Part shown: in pieces, positions 11,283 through 23,660 of the stretch
How positions within the stretch are numbered: position 1 is the first letter of the stretch
Layout: every line of letters starts with the position of its first letter
Origin: Anthoceros angustus
Lineage: Eukaryota; Streptophyta; Anthocerotopsida; Anthocerotales; Anthocerotaceae
DNA length: 64,000 nucleotides
Reading direction: 5' to 3'
Assembly (NCBI GenBank): GCA_010909165.1
Contig: VJWM01000119.1
Span: 372,001-436,000 of the forward strand
Notes under the pieces: generated by a model
Databases searched by the model: none
What the model was told of the DNA's origin: nothing
Seen by the model: the letters and a program-made list of their open reading frames with translations, nothing else
Made by a program: the position numbers and the translations under genes

Positions 11283-12008
11283 CGCAAGGAATGTATGTGC
11301 CAAGGGTTCGTGGTATCCAACTCACGCCGTCCCGGAGCTCCAACATGTACCTCTTGTGTGAAGCCCCACTTCTCCTTCGCCGTGCTCGATCCACCGGCCC
11401 ACACCCACATCCCCACCCACCACCCACGCCTGCTATGTCCGCACGGCTCCGGCGTCCGAAATTGCGCAGCCGCAATCGCAAGCACAATGCATCCAAATCC
11501 CTTCACATGACAACCAAGATGCACCTTACGATTGTGCAGATGGCCCCGTGTGAAGTTCCTACTCTCCGGCCGCCTGGTTCAGTCCTCCACTAGGTTGTGC
11601 TGCAATCGGACCGAATCCGCTGCGGGTGACCAAACTCTGCACCGCCTCCGCAGACGCCTGTAGATTGTTCCCCGCTTGTTGTCCTCGAGCACGCCCACGT
11701 TATGTAGTGCGTGGCCCCATCTATGGCGGCACCTCAAGTGGAACATGTACATCTTGTAAATGCAGCTGTGAAAGCACCCGAGTCACCGGAGGACTTCGTG
11801 GATGGCCAAGTTTCACTCCGACGGCTTGACTCACAGTGTGCACCGGCCTCGACGCTTATCGCCCTCCGGATTTCATCTCAACGCCTTCTACGAATTGGAC
11901 GACGCCAACCATGTCTTGTGGGAGGAGATGAACGACCTCTACATCATCGAGATGTGATCATGGGGTTAGGATCGCTGGTCATGTGCTTTAGGCACCGTGG
12001 AGCAGGGG
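11283..12008. repeat. modules delta, epsilon and partial alpha
   Basis: Delta (11283-11640), epsilon (11640-11770, word CCCCATCTATGGCGGCACCT), then the right quarter of alpha (11770-12003, word AAAGCACCCGAGTCACCGGA). The epsilon-alpha join is a rearrangement not seen elsewhere in the array. Confidence 0.65.
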
Positions 12009-12956
12009 TTTTGATAGGACTTGATGTACGAGGCCTTTACGCTTAGATTTGTAGGTGTCTTCGCATCCCGCTTCCCACGCTTTGACTTGACCAATTTTGA
12101 CGCTTTCATTCGCTTATTCTCACCACTCGGCGGATATACATGCCTCGTTTTCAACTTGCCCTCGGTTCATGCTTGCCGCCGCATCGTGTTCCCTCTGCCC
12201 GCATTTTGGCCCGCTTTTCCATTCTCCCTTCGCCTTGTGAACCCCCGGCTTTTGCCCCTTTCCATGTGCCACACTTGCTTATTATGTCGAACCCATACAG
12301 TGCCTTGTTTGATGTGTCTTGGGTCCATGGAACTCACTCCCTCGCCTTTCCTATCCATGTCCACCTCTACCCGCTTGCAGACACAACCAAGACCTCTGCT
12401 GCTAACGCCCCCCGCGACGCACCTCGGATGACAAGTGTTCTCAAGAGGTTAAGGGCTCTCCATGTCCACAGAGTGCACCGGGTCTTCACTCCACTCCCAC
12501 ACCATATCTTTGCGTGGGATCCCCGCCGCTCGCAGCAACCACCGCGTCGATGCAGCGATACATGTCCGGAGGTAATTTGTACATTGCAAGCCCGCCAGAC
12601 GCCATGTCCTCGCCACTTGCATGTCCCGACACATCCTTTGTCGCCATCAAAGAATCGCTGGTGTTCACATTCACGACGGTCTTGGCTTGACGCTCACTTA
12701 CCCTCGCAAGAATGCAATTGGAGGAAGCGGTGCCACCTCCGGCATGCAACGGCGCATCGTGGTCCGGGACATAGTAGTCGTTGTCGCCCTCCTCGTCTAC
12801 CCCATAGCGGGCGGCCCTACCAGCCACCGACGCTCCTCCTCCGGAAGGCCTCCGCGGACGTGGCTGCTATGTCATCGCCTCCCGACCTCATTTTCCTCAC
12901 CTGCAAGTTCCACACCAACGAAAGTCGCCACTGTCCTCATGGTGGCATGAATCTGC
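12009..12956. repeat. module beta copy 3 and gamma
   Basis: Complete but diverged beta (to about 12820) followed by gamma (12830-12957). Confidence 0.7.
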
Positions 12957-13989
12957 GTGCAAGGAATGTATGTGCCAAGGGTTCGTGGTATCCAACTCAC
13001 TACCGTCCCGGAGCTCCAACATGTACCTCTTGTAGAAGCCCCACTTCTCCTTCCGCCTGTGGTGCTCGATCCGGCCCACACCCACATCCCCACCCACCAC
13101 CCACGCCTGCTATGTTCGCCACGGCCCCTCGAAATTGCGCAGCCGCAATCGCAAGCACAATGCATCCAAATCCCTTCACATGACAACCAAGATGCACCTT
13201 ACGATTGTGCAGATGGCCCCGTGTGAAGTTCCTACTGCTCTCTCTACCGGTTCAGTCCTCCTCCACTAGGTTGTGCTCCGCAACAATCGGACCGAATCCG
13301 CTGCGGGTGACCAAACTCTGCACCGCCTCCGCACGCCCCAGATTGTTCCCCGCTTGTTGTCCTCGAGCACCGCCCACGTTATGTAGCGTGGCCCCATCTA
13401 TGGCGCGTGCACCACGAAGTGGAACATGTACATCTTGTCGACCGCAAAGAAAGCACTCGCACCCGTTAGCTCCTCTGCGTTCTCCTGCGGCATTTGGACT
13501 CGGTGACCACCATGGGGACCAAGTTCCCTCAACACTCACGATCCATGTGCCACATGTACATCGGTGTTACATTAGGTATCTTGCACCCGAATCTTGCTGC
13601 GCGCATTTCCATGGCCTCGGTGCATGGCTCATAATCTTTGCCGTCACACCTTCTCGGCACGGCGGCCCGGCCCCATCTCCCCTCCGCCTGCACAATCCGC
13701 ACTCCCAATTCACCACCGCGTGATGGTCACATTTTGTAGGATGAGGTTGCGGGCGTCTTCTAGTGTTCTCGGCGGACCCGTAGCATCCTCTCCATCCGGC
13801 ACCGTGCAGCCACCTCCTCAACGTCCGCGGTGCATCCCGGCTCGCTGCGAGCCCTTCAATGTCCGTCCGCCTCCTCCGCCCCTCTGCGATGTTCCTCAAA
13901 GTCTCCACTTGAAGGGCAGCCTCCCGACTGCCTTTCCACACCCTCCGCCCGCCTGCTTGTGCCTCGAGTGCACTGCTCGCCTCCACCTC
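12957..13989. repeat. modules delta, epsilon, zeta (copy 1)
   Basis: Delta (to 13318), epsilon (13318-13445) and zeta (13445-13989). Zeta marker words are CTGCGTTCTCCTGCGGCATT and TCTAGTGTTCTCGGCGGACC. Zeta recurs at about 14790-15345. Confidence 0.7.
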
Positions 13990-14446
13990 CGACACTTCGC
14001 TTCCTCCGCCGTCCTCCCCATCCCTCCCCGCCCCGCGCCTCGGCCCCATCTCCCCTCCCTTCCAAGACGCCATCTCCCCTCCGCCCGCCCGCCACCCACG
14101 CCATCCGCTCGGCGCCTCGACCCCCGTCCCTCCTTGCCACCTCGCGTTGCCTCGCCCCTCCGCCCCAGCTCGCTCCGATGTGCGCCCTCGTCCCGGCCCC
14201 TCCGCCTGCTCGCTCCGATGTGCGCCCTCGTCCCGGCCCCGCGCCCGTCCCTCGCACCGGTTCGGCCCGGCCCCTCCTCCCACCCCGCGCCCGCCCGCCC
14301 GCCCCGCCCTCCTCCGGAAGGCCTCCCGGCCCCGCGCCCTCGCTCGTCCCTCGGACCCGGCCCCGCCCCTCGCCCGCTCCCTCCGCCCGCCTCCGCCCCG
14401 CGCCCGTCCCGCCCTCCTCCCCTCCTCCGCCCGCCCCGCCTCCTCC
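13990..14446 (-). repeat. C-rich low-complexity block 4
   Basis: CCGCCC / CGCCCC words; the purine-rich strand is now the minus strand, opposite to blocks 1-3. Contains a repeated 30-mer-scale unit around GCTCGCTCCGATGTGCGCCC (14168 and 14210). No gene. Confidence 0.8.
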
Positions 14447-15345
14447 TCCCCACGGCTCCGGCGTCCGAAATTGCGCAGCCGCAATCGCAAGCACAATGCA
14501 TCCAAATCCCTTCACATGACAACCAAGATGCACCTTACGATTGTGCAGATGGCCCCGTGTGAAGTTCCTACTCTCCGGCCGCCTGGTTCAGTCCTCCACT
14601 AGGTTGTGCTGCAATCGGACCGAATCCGCTGCGGGTGACCAAACTCTGCACCGCCTCCGCAGACGCCTGTAGATTGTTCCCGCCCCGCTTGTTGTCCTCG
14701 AGCACCGCCCACGTTATGTAGTGCGTGGCCCCATCTATGGCGGCACCTCAAGTGGAACATGTACATCTTGTCGACGCAGCAAAGCACTCGCACCGTTAGC
14801 TCCCTCTGCGTTCTCCTGCGGCATTTGGACTCGACCACCATGGGGACCAAGTTCCTCAACACTCACCATGTGCCACATGTACATCTGTTCGTGCGGTATC
14901 GCACCACGAATGCGCACCGCGGCGCATTTCCATGGCCTCCTACCGCATGGCTCGCAATGCGCCGCCACCGCCTCCGCCTCCTCCTGCCGATGCACACCGC
15001 CTCGCACCGCCCCGCACAATCCGCACTCCCAATTCACACCGCCGCGTGATGGTCACATTTTGTAGGATGAGGTTGCACGCCTTCTAGTGTTCTCGGCGGA
15101 CCCGTAGCATCCTCTCCATCCTGGCACTGCCCACCTCCTCAACGTCCGCGGTGCATCCCGGCTCGCTGCGAGCCCTTCAATGTCCGCCCGCCTCCTCCGC
15201 CTCCGCGATGTTCCTCAAAGTCTCCACTTGAAGGGCAGCCTCCCGACTGCCTTTCCACACCCTCCGCCCGCCTGCTTTCAGCTCGAGTGCACTGCTCGCC
15301 TCCACCTCCGACACTTCGCTTCCTCCGCCGTCCTCCCCATCCCTC
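14447..15345. repeat. modules delta, epsilon, zeta (copy 2)
   Basis: The right part of delta, all of epsilon and all of zeta, in the same order as 13110-14090. The offset is about 1.33 kb, so this is one tandem duplication that also includes the C-rich block. Confidence 0.75.
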
Positions 15346-16200
15346 CCCGCCCCGCGCCTCGGCCCCATCTCCCCTCCCTTCCAAGACGCCATCTCCCCTC
15401 CGCCCGCCTCCACCCCGCCCTCCTCCGCCCGCCCCTCGCCTCGGCCCCATCTCCCCTCCTTGCCACCTCGCGTTGCCTGCAGCCCTCCGCCCCAGCTCGC
15501 TCCCGTCTGCGCCCGTCCCGGCCCCTCCGCCTGCTCGCTCCGATGTGCGCCCTCGTCCCGGCCCCGCAGCCCTCCGCCTCGCACCGGTTCTCGGAGGCGG
15601 CCCGGCCCCTCCTCCCACCCCGCGCCCGCCCGCCCGCCCCGCCCCTCCGCCCGGCCCCGCCCCGCGCCCTCGCCTCCCTCCGCCCGCCTCCGCCCCGCGC
15701 CCGTCCCGCCCCTCCTCCCCTCCTCCCCTCCGCCCACGCCTCCGCCCGCCACCCCGCCCCTCGCCCGCCCCTCCTCCCCTCCTTGCCTCCGCCGCCCGCC
15801 CGCCCGCCCCGCGCCTCGCCTCCCGATGTGCGCCCTCGCCCGCCTGCCCTCCGCCCCTCCGCCCGCCCCTCGCCCGCCCCGCGCCTGCCTCGCACCCGCC
15901 CGCCTGCCCTCCGCAATTGAAACGCCTCCTCCGCCTCGCACCTTCCTCCCACCGCGCCTCGGCCCCCGCCTCCGCCGCCTCGCACCCGCCCCGCGCCCGC
16001 CTCCCTCCGCCCGCCCCGCCGGCCCCGCCTCCTCCTCCTCCCACCCCGCCCCGCCCCGCCTCCGCCCATCCCATCCTCCAACCCCTTCCGCCGCCCCGCC
16101 TCCGCCGCCTCCACTCCGCCCGCCCCTCGCCTCCACCCCGCCTCCTGCCGATGCACACCGCCTTGGCCTTCATCGCGCGCCTCCACCCCGCCCCGCCGTC
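15346..16200 (-). repeat. C-rich low-complexity block 5
   Basis: About 850 bp of CCGCCC-type words with very low A+T. Any long frames are compositional (Pro/Ser/Ala runs). Followed by a short duplicated segment. Confidence 0.8.
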
Positions 16201-16550
16201 GCTCAGTCCATCCCCTCAAGGCAATGGAACCCCGTCCGTTCTCTGCGGCGTCCCCATGCTTCTGCGGGTGTTCGCGTGCTGGTGCTATCCTCCCCATCCC
16301 TCCGCCCCGCGCCCGCCCGCCCCCTCCGCCCATCCCATCCTCCAACCCCTTCCGCCACCCCGCCCCGCCTCCTCCCCTCCCTCCTCGTCATGACCATCCC
16401 TCCTGCCGATGCACACCGCCGTCTTGGCCTTCATCGCTGCCGCCTCCACCCCGCGCCCGCCGTCCATCGCCTCAAGGCAATGGAACCCCGTCCTCGCCTC
16501 CGCCCGCCCCATGCTTCCCGCAGTGTTCCGCGGCTAGCCTCCCCACGGCT
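16200..16550. repeat. duplicated segment of about 250 bp
   Basis: CAAGGCAATGGAACCCCGTC occurs at about 16218 and 16472, and TCCTGCCGATGCACACCGCC at about 16145 and 16400. Two diverged copies at an offset of about 255 bp. Confidence 0.65.
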
Positions 16551-17450
16551 GTCGTCTTCGTTGCGCGGTCCCGGCAGCGATTCACTACTTGGAGCGGTGG
16601 TGGGTTCGGCCGGGCGATCCACTTGTTGTGGCTTTCAACGCCGTGGTTTGCGAATCGACATCCGTATGTCACATTATTCCGCCTTCACGCAGGCAAGCTG
16701 CACGAGATGAATGGCATGTGCCTTATTCAATTGGGTCGATTCGGGATGATAGGCACCCCATGCGAAGGACATTGATGCACGCCGTCCTTTCCACAAATCC
16801 ACGACACAATGTTCTCTCAAATGTCCCCACCCCACCATTTTCCCTCGCTTTCCACCCCACAACTCTCGGTGATAGGAGCGATGGTGTGTGCACGTTGAAC
16901 AGAAACACGAGACTCTTTGTACCACGCAGCCCCCGAACACTAGGGAATTTCGGGCTCCCATATACTGCGCAGTGCTCGAGGATGACGTGAGCACCGCAAC
17001 GCCTCCTCTTGACAAAGCTCACGGCCTTCTCCGGTACAACACATATGCCTCCCGTTGTCAAGTAGAAAAGGCAACCGACATTGCGGATCGGCGGCACCCG
17101 TCCTCGCCTCGGCGGGCAATTACCATCCGCCCGCCACCCGCCCGCCGACCCGCCCGCCAACATGCCCATCTCGTCCATTGCCGGTCCACACATCTATGCG
17201 GAACCGTCGTGGAGTCCGTACCGTATGCACCAGGTGTGCATCCCCACTCCACCCGGCGCCCGCCCGCCGCGCCTTTGCGATTCTGCGCGCATGCTCCTTT
17301 TCAGACCATGCATGGCACTCCGCGATTGCGATGCGAGCATCGTGTCCACCGTCGCATTGTACACGTCGCCGACATCGAACCCGACCACACAGTGACCATC
17401 GTCACCAAGCACACCATGACTTAGTGGCATCGGCCTCACCACACCACCAT
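16551..17450 (-). other. mostly single-copy segment with protein-like minus-strand frames
   Basis: Two open minus-strand stretches read like ordinary protein: 16723-17193 (CGAHVILEHCAVYGSPKF) and 17194-17440 (VVGFDVGDVYNATVDTML). They adjoin end to end, which would fit a decayed coding region. No family is recognised, and the plus strand is also partly open at 16589-16990, so the strand is uncertain. Confidence 0.3.
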
Positions 17451-17479
17451 TCTTTGGAATATTACGAGCGGCGGCGGCT

Positions 17480-17650
17480 CCGCCGCCGCATCCCCTTCTC
17501 CTTTCGCGTTGGACCCGCACCAACCCACCAATCCGCCGTTGGCGGCTCCATCGCCTTCCGCATCCCCTTGTCCTTCCGCGTTGGACCCGCACCAACCCAC
17601 CAATCCGCTGTTGGCTGCGGCTCCTTGTTCCTCGCAGCCCTCCGCAATTG
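17480..17650. repeat. tandem repeat of about 70 bp, two copies
   Basis: GCGTTGGACCCGCACCAACC occurs at 17505 and 17579 with matching surroundings. On the minus strand both copies read as an in-frame protein repeat (TADWWVGAGPTRK). Confidence 0.7.
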
Positions 17651-17779
17651 AAACGCCTCCATGTGCTGGAATTGGTATCCTTGGTGCATGTGCTCTAACC
17701 CCTGGCCGTCCACAATCTGCATTGCCCACCTCTCATCCGGGTCATCCTCCAATTCTGGCATGGTTCCATCCCGCGCACG

Positions 17780-18540
17780 CACCAAAACCACCCACGACTC
17801 CAATCCCGCAGCCCTTGGCTCCTCCAATCTACCATCCAAGATGTGCTGGTGCATGTCCCCAGTCCATCCCCTTGCCAGCCGTCCCCGTATGTCGTGGCGT
17901 TCGCCAACCTGCGCGCCGCCCCGCCCACGCCCAATTACATCGCCTTCTTGTTCGGCGGTCATCCACGCGCTATGCCCGCCACCCGCCTTGCCCTCGTCCT
18001 CCCACGCCCCATGTACCTCCTGCGTTCCGCCGTACGCATCCGTCGCGCCTTCATGTGGCGCCAACCGCAAAACCACCCGCCCCGCCCGGCCCCGCCCCGC
18101 CTCGTGGCTTCATTCCCCGCTGTGAATAACTGCTATCCACCCCCCTGCCGACACTTTGCCCCTCTCCCACGCCCACCCCGCACGCACCAAAACCACCCCA
18201 CGCCCAATCCCGCAGCCCTTGGCTCCTCCAATCGCCTCCAAGATGTGCTGGTGCATGTCCCCACCCCACCCGCCTTGCCCCTCCAAGATGTGCTGGTGCA
18301 TGTGCTCCAACCTGCGCGCATGAACGCCCAATTACATCGCCTTCTTGTTCGGGCGGTCATCCACGCTATGCCCGCCACCCGCCTTGCCCTCGTCCTCCCA
18401 CGCCCCATGTACCTCCTGCGCGCCGCCCCGCCTCCCGCCCGCCAACCGCAAAACCAACAACAGATCGAGCCATCGCCGCCTCGTGGCTTCATCTCACCGT
18501 GAATAATCGCTATCCACCCCGCCGACACTTTGCCCTCTCC
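17780..18540. repeat. tandem duplication of about 400 bp
   Basis: Blocks CCCGCAGCCCTTGGCTCCTC, CAAGATGTGCTGGTGCATGT and ACATCGCCTTCTTGTTCGG occur in order at about 17804/18208, 17837/18239 and 17937/18335. The CAAGATGTGCTGGTGCATGT word has a third copy at 18284. The first copy is open on the minus strand (17462-18076, MPELEDDPDERWAMQIVD). Confidence 0.7.
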
Positions 18541-18769
18541 CACGTCCACGCCCGCCCACGCCCACGCACTTCACCCGCCCCGAATTCGGCACGCGGGCCT
18601 CTACCCACGAGATTCCTCGACTTGATGTCGCCTCATGCGTCGTTGCGAGCGCCCTGTCTCTCGGATGACGCGCCATGGTTCCACGATTTACAAAACTTGA
18701 TGTCGCCGTGCTTGAGTCTTCACCCGCCCCGGCGCGCGTATCTGAACTTCCCTCCTGCGCGCCGCCTCG

Positions 18770-19090
18770 ACCAACCTCCCCTCCCCTTCCCCAACCTCCC
18801 GCCCGCCCCGCTCACCGCCCCGCGCCCGCCCACCACCCCGCACTCGCTTGCCACGCACACTCGCCCCGCGCCCCCACGGCCCCGTTCCCGCCCGCCCGGC
18901 CGCCCCGCCTCCGCCCCGGCGCCCCCTCCCCGGCCCCGCTCCCAGGCCCCCTCCCGTCTCCCCTGACCGCCGCCCGCCCGCCCGCCCGCCCCCGCCGCCC
19001 GCCCGCCCGCCCCGCCGCCCGGCCCCGCCCCGCCGGCGCCCCGCGCCCCGCCCGGCGCCCCGCGCCGCCCCGCCGGCGCCCCGCTCTGTT
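18770..19090 (-). repeat. C-rich low-complexity block 6
   Basis: Almost pure C/G (CCGCCCGCCCGCC and CCGGCGCCCCG). Purine-rich strand is minus. No gene. Confidence 0.8.
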
Positions 19091-19347
19091 CGCTCCTCCT
19101 GCGGCCGAGCCGCGGTGGTCGGAGATGCCATATCTTCCTTCGTTGTCTTGGTGGAGCGGATAGGAGGAAATAATTTGCCTCGTGGACAATACACTGGCTG
19201 TCGTCGAAGCCATGCATGCCCAAAACTGAACTGAACATTGCTTGACAACAGGGAAGCGTGGCACATTTCGAAAACAGGACGTGGGGACACCCATCACCCA
19301 TACCGCACCGACCTCGCCAATTCCCTACAATCGTTCCGGCAAGTAGG

Positions 19348-19895
19348 CTACGGCATGCCATACACTGTGTTGTGAGAAATGGCAGTGACCACCCTCGCGC
19401 ACATAGTGTCCTCGGAGTCATACAAGGGAAGTAGCAATGTCCCGCTGCACGTCATGGCCGTGGGAAGCTGGCCTGCCGTCTTCAATGGCACTTGGAACAC
19501 CATAATTGGCGCCCCGTCGCCAAAATACACGCGGTCCGTTATGAAGGTGAAAAGTTTAGCTCTCTCTGCAAAAGACAGCCTCCGCACCGTCGCCACGAAC
19601 ATGGTCTTCAACTCCTCACGGCATGCCATACACTGTTGTGAGAAATGGCGTGACCACCGCGCATAGTGTCCTCGAGTCATACAAGGGAAGTAGCAATGTC
19701 CCCGCACGTCATGGCCGTGGGACCTGCCGTCTTCAATGGCACTTGGAACACCATAATTGGCCTGTCCAAAATACACGCGTCCGTTATGAAGGTGAAAAGT
19801 TTAGCTCTCTCGCAAAAGACAGCCCGACCGCCACGATTTAACATGGTCTTCAACTCCTCAGCATGCCTCAAAAGTAATGGCGTTGATGAAGTCAT
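19348..19895 (-). repeat. tandem duplication of the HECT-like segment
   Basis: GCATGCCATACACTGT and the following 250 bases occur at about 19350 and again at about 19618. The right copy has lost several short words, including part of the LPTA-x-TC core. Confidence 0.75.
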
Positions 19896-21544
19896 CCATC
19901 CATCCTGTGGGAAAAAAAACTAACCACTTGAGACAACGTGTTCACAATCGCTGTGAGCGCCCTCGCGTCAAGCTATGGACCACTAACGAACCCATCCCCA
20001 ACAAGCCCTCCAACATGCAAGCACTTTTAAATAGACTCCTCACTTCCGCACCAAGCTCACCTCCATGCCGAGTCTGCCCACTCAAGTCGTGCAAAATGTC
20101 CAAAAACTCGGATCCCTGCGATGAGACGGCCTCCTTGATGGCCGCATGTTGGCGGTCAGCACTAGCCGCCGCCTTTTTGAGCATCGATATCACACCCATC
20201 AAGCGAGGGTAACAAGCTTTCATGTCCGCCTTGAATGCTTTTTCATGAAAGCCGACCGGCGCATCTTGCCACACCTTGTGAACACCGCCCACCGGCTCCC
20301 AAGGGCGCTGTGTACATCATCGGGCACCTGCAGCACGGTCGCAAGCACCATGTACACGAGGTAGCCAAAGAAGCGGGCCTTCAAATCAAGGCATGTGCGT
20401 TAGAATGAAAGGATGGCATGTGCGTAAGGAGGAAAGGGTTGATGGTTACCATCAACCTCACACACAATCGCGCCTTACCACAGTTTTGCTCATACGCGAC
20501 ATGGACTTCCCCTTCTTGATGTGGTACTGCGTCTCCGAGCCCCCGAGATGGTCCCTTGCCTCGAACACGCAGTTCATGAACATGGGATTACGCGGTGCCG
20601 CCATGCCTCCCGTCCGGCGTCGAGTCGGCCACCGCGTCACCGTCTCGCCTCGGGCAAGAACCCCCATGCCTCGCGAGTCTTGCGTGAGGCAGGCGTTTCC
20701 GTCGCCATGCTCTGAAGTTCATCTGATGCGCACTCACTTCCACCTCCACTGCGACCTCCAGGCGGTCAAAAGTGCCGTGCTTGGCGAACACGCAGCATGG
20801 CATATAGGCGAATGCAGCGGCTCTTACCTTCAACGGTCGCCTCTTACAAAGCGATCTGCTGTTTGGATGGGTTGGGCGTGGTGTGTGTGAGCGCGAACCG
20901 GCGATAGCGGAGTTCGCCGCATCGTGGGCCTCTTGCGCCACTTCGGGCCGAGGCTTCAAACTCTTGCTCACATGCTTGGCCGCTCCTTTCCGACTGGCAC
21001 TCTCGACCCAATCGCGGTGGTATCGTGTAGGCGTAGCAACTCCTCTTCGTCAAGGGAGTGGCGGAGGTTGGTAGAGGCCCAAGTCTCCAGCAAGTCTTGA
21101 GCTCTATCGCCCGAGGTCGGGCCGGGTCTATGTCTTGAGAGCCTCGCGGCGGGCGTCCGATCGGCTATGAAGCTATCTATTGTCCCGACATCGTAAAGCT
21201 CCAACCCGGCACACCGACAGGTATCCAATCCCTTCCGTGTCTATCCCATGTGCCTTTCTCCATTATCGCGTGGGCGTCCGTCAACAACGCGTGGTCCGGG
21301 TTCCCACCTTGGCACTCCAGATCTTCGCCTCCGCAAGATGGCGAAGAACATTTTCGCCTCGGCGCTCGAGCATTCCGTTTCACGCCGGAAGATGGTGGCG
21401 ACTTTCTTCGCATCCTCCGGGATAACCGCGCATGCCATGCCGCCACAAGCCGCTAAATGCGTCGGGCAATGGGCCGTGCCGGAAAGGCGCGTTCACCGTT
21501 CCGCTGCGGTGTGTTGGGGTGACGCTCACCCGCACCCGGCGGGC

Positions 21545-21740
21545 GTCGCCGTCCTTTCTTCCGCCCGCTCATTTCCGTGCCGCCTCCCGCAATGCATTGA
21601 GAGCCCCGGTCCGGCGATGTCGCCTTGATGCCACAGTCGGGCGCCGCCTTTCTTCCGCCCGCTCATTTCCGTGCACGCCCGCAATGCATTGAGAGCCCCG
21701 GTCCGGCGATGTCGCCTTGATGCCACAGTCGGGCGCGCCG
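21545..21740. repeat. 96-bp tandem repeat, two copies
   Basis: GCAATGCATTGAGAGCCCCG and GCGATGTCGCCTTGATGCCA occur in both copies, about 96 bp apart. Confidence 0.75.
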
Positions 21741-22689
21741 CCAACGTCCGGCTGCATCCCGAACCATGTCGTCGCTCCACCCGTGACCGTCCCCACCGTC
21801 GCATCCTCTTCCGGCGAACGCACCTCTTCGTCTTCCAACACGCCTTTTGGCGTGGTTACGGAGCATGTCGGCGTCATCGGGATCGGGATCCCACATATAA
21901 CGGCGCACCACGCAAAACGTTAGCGCTCTCGGATGCGGTCTTTGCTGGAGGGAAGAGGAGTGGCTCGCTAGGGCGGCGGTCGGTGCTGCGGCTTGCACCT
22001 TCCGATTTCGATGAAGCGGCGGGCCCAAAGAGTGCGGGCAAGGCGGAAGAGCACCGCGGCGGCGTGGCCGGCGAGTGCGGGCTCGAATTAACCATCGCCC
22101 CACGGGCATGGCGGGGGCGTGCAAGTCGGCAGCAGTGCAATCCGCAACTCAATCCGACAAACCGCCTCTCCCCATCACCGCTTGTCCTAAGTGGATGCCC
22201 TCGTATATGCGATTCTCGGAACCGTGATCTTCAACTTCTTCATGTGCACGCGACCATGCGCGCCGCCGTCCCCTTTCCCGTCTCCCCACGCTGAGACCAT
22301 TATCGGGTGATTCCGACGTTGTGTCAGGGGAATGTTTCAATCGCCGCGCGGACCGTTGCCTCTTCCGGGCGCGGGCGAAGGTGCGTTCTGCGCTTCCCCT
22401 GAGGTTCCTACCCCTGATGCAGCCACCTTGGGAAGTAGACTGCCGGCTACCCGGAGGACCGCCGCCGGCGGGTGTCGCACACCCCGCGGGCCCTGCGTTC
22501 CACGTCTAGCGCAAGTCTGCGGAGGCCGTCGAAGCTAGCACGAAGGAGGGCGTCCCGCGATGGGGGTTACATTGGAAAACATTTTCATCGTCATCGTCGT
22601 CGTGTACCCAATCCTCCAAGATGTCGTCACCGCAATCGTGCACCTCATTCAATCTGCGACGGCGCTCAGGCCTTTCGTCGGTGGCCATG

Positions 22690-23660
22690 CCTTCAGTGCG
22701 AAGATTGCAGGTTGCACCGGAAATTGGAGATGTCTGCCTGTGAACCGGCTCCGTGAAGAGAGATGTGCAGACAGCGGGCGCGAGAGAAGAATGCCAGTGA
22801 TCTTCCGATGTCATATATCAAACCCTTTTACCTTCCGGGACTGCGGTACGGATCGCCGTTTGCCCGCATGCACACTCTTCCGCAGCCAGAGAGGTCACGG
22901 CCATTACTGCGTAATCGCGCCCCAAATTTTCTCATCCGCTTTTCGGATATGCAATTGGGCGTATATATCTTTGTATGGGAACATGTGCCTGTTTTAAAGG
23001 TTTCAACGCCCGGCGGCCAGCGCGCTTGCCGCCTCCCCAAAGCGGCGGCGGTGGCGAGAGGTCATTAAATGCGCAATGGCGTGAGGAGAGATGCAATGGA
23101 TGGGAGGCTCCGGTAGCCGGGTTCGCAGCGTCCACCCGATACATTATGCACCGCAATGCACGAACAAAGCGCCCATAATCAGCAGTAGGGGCGCGGCGCG
23201 GTAATGACACCGCCATTTCGTCATCTCCGAATATGGGAAATGCCATCTTACATGTACGCGGTGCATGTACCCGAGCATGCATATATACCGAGTTAGTCCC
23301 TAGCCTTCGGAAAAATGCCGCTTTGTTTGATTTTTATAACCATCGCACATGGCAAATTTGTCAGATTTTGAGTTGCCACAGCCTTCGTCGCGGGATCGGG
23401 TGAATAGGCCGATTTGTATCACCATCCTTGGGTTTTAGTGTACGGAAGAACAGAATGACCAATTGTTTCAAGTCCAACGTGGAAGGGAGGAAATTTGGAT
23501 GAGGAAAAATGGGAAAAATGCGGACACGTCTCTATCCCTCCACATGATGCATGAGGCATTGGGCGGTGATATGGTGCATATATAGACATATATTTTGTGC
23601 ATGCCTATATATATCGCATGTCCATACATGTATGCACTCTGCATATATACAGTGTATGAC
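22690..23660. other. no gene recognised
   Basis: The left part may be upstream sequence of the decayed minus-strand frame. From about 23280 it turns AT-rich with TATATA-containing words. I see no conserved coding stretch. Confidence 0.4.

Larger units (their letters stand above)
19348..22688 (-). pseudogene. decayed minus-strand reading frame ending in a HECT-like domain
   Basis: Several minus-strand stretches read like one damaged protein in order. 22688 starts MATDERPERRRRLNEVHDCG with a following acidic DDDDDE run. About 21.2-21.45 kb holds MACAVIPEDAKKVATIFRRE. 20968-21228 holds LELYDVGTIDSFIADRTPA. 19942-20292 holds a 116-residue open stretch (KADMKACYPRLMGVISMLKK). 19348-19641 is HECT-like: SFAERAKLFTFITD, then QLPTAMTCSGTLLLPLYDSE, matching the LPTA-x-TC core around the catalytic Cys and the LPxY element of HECT E3 C-lobes. 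A second, more broken copy of the HECT-like part is at 19660-19895. Frameshifts separate all pieces. Only the HECT similarity rests on a known motif; that the pieces form one gene is inference. Confidence 0.4.
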
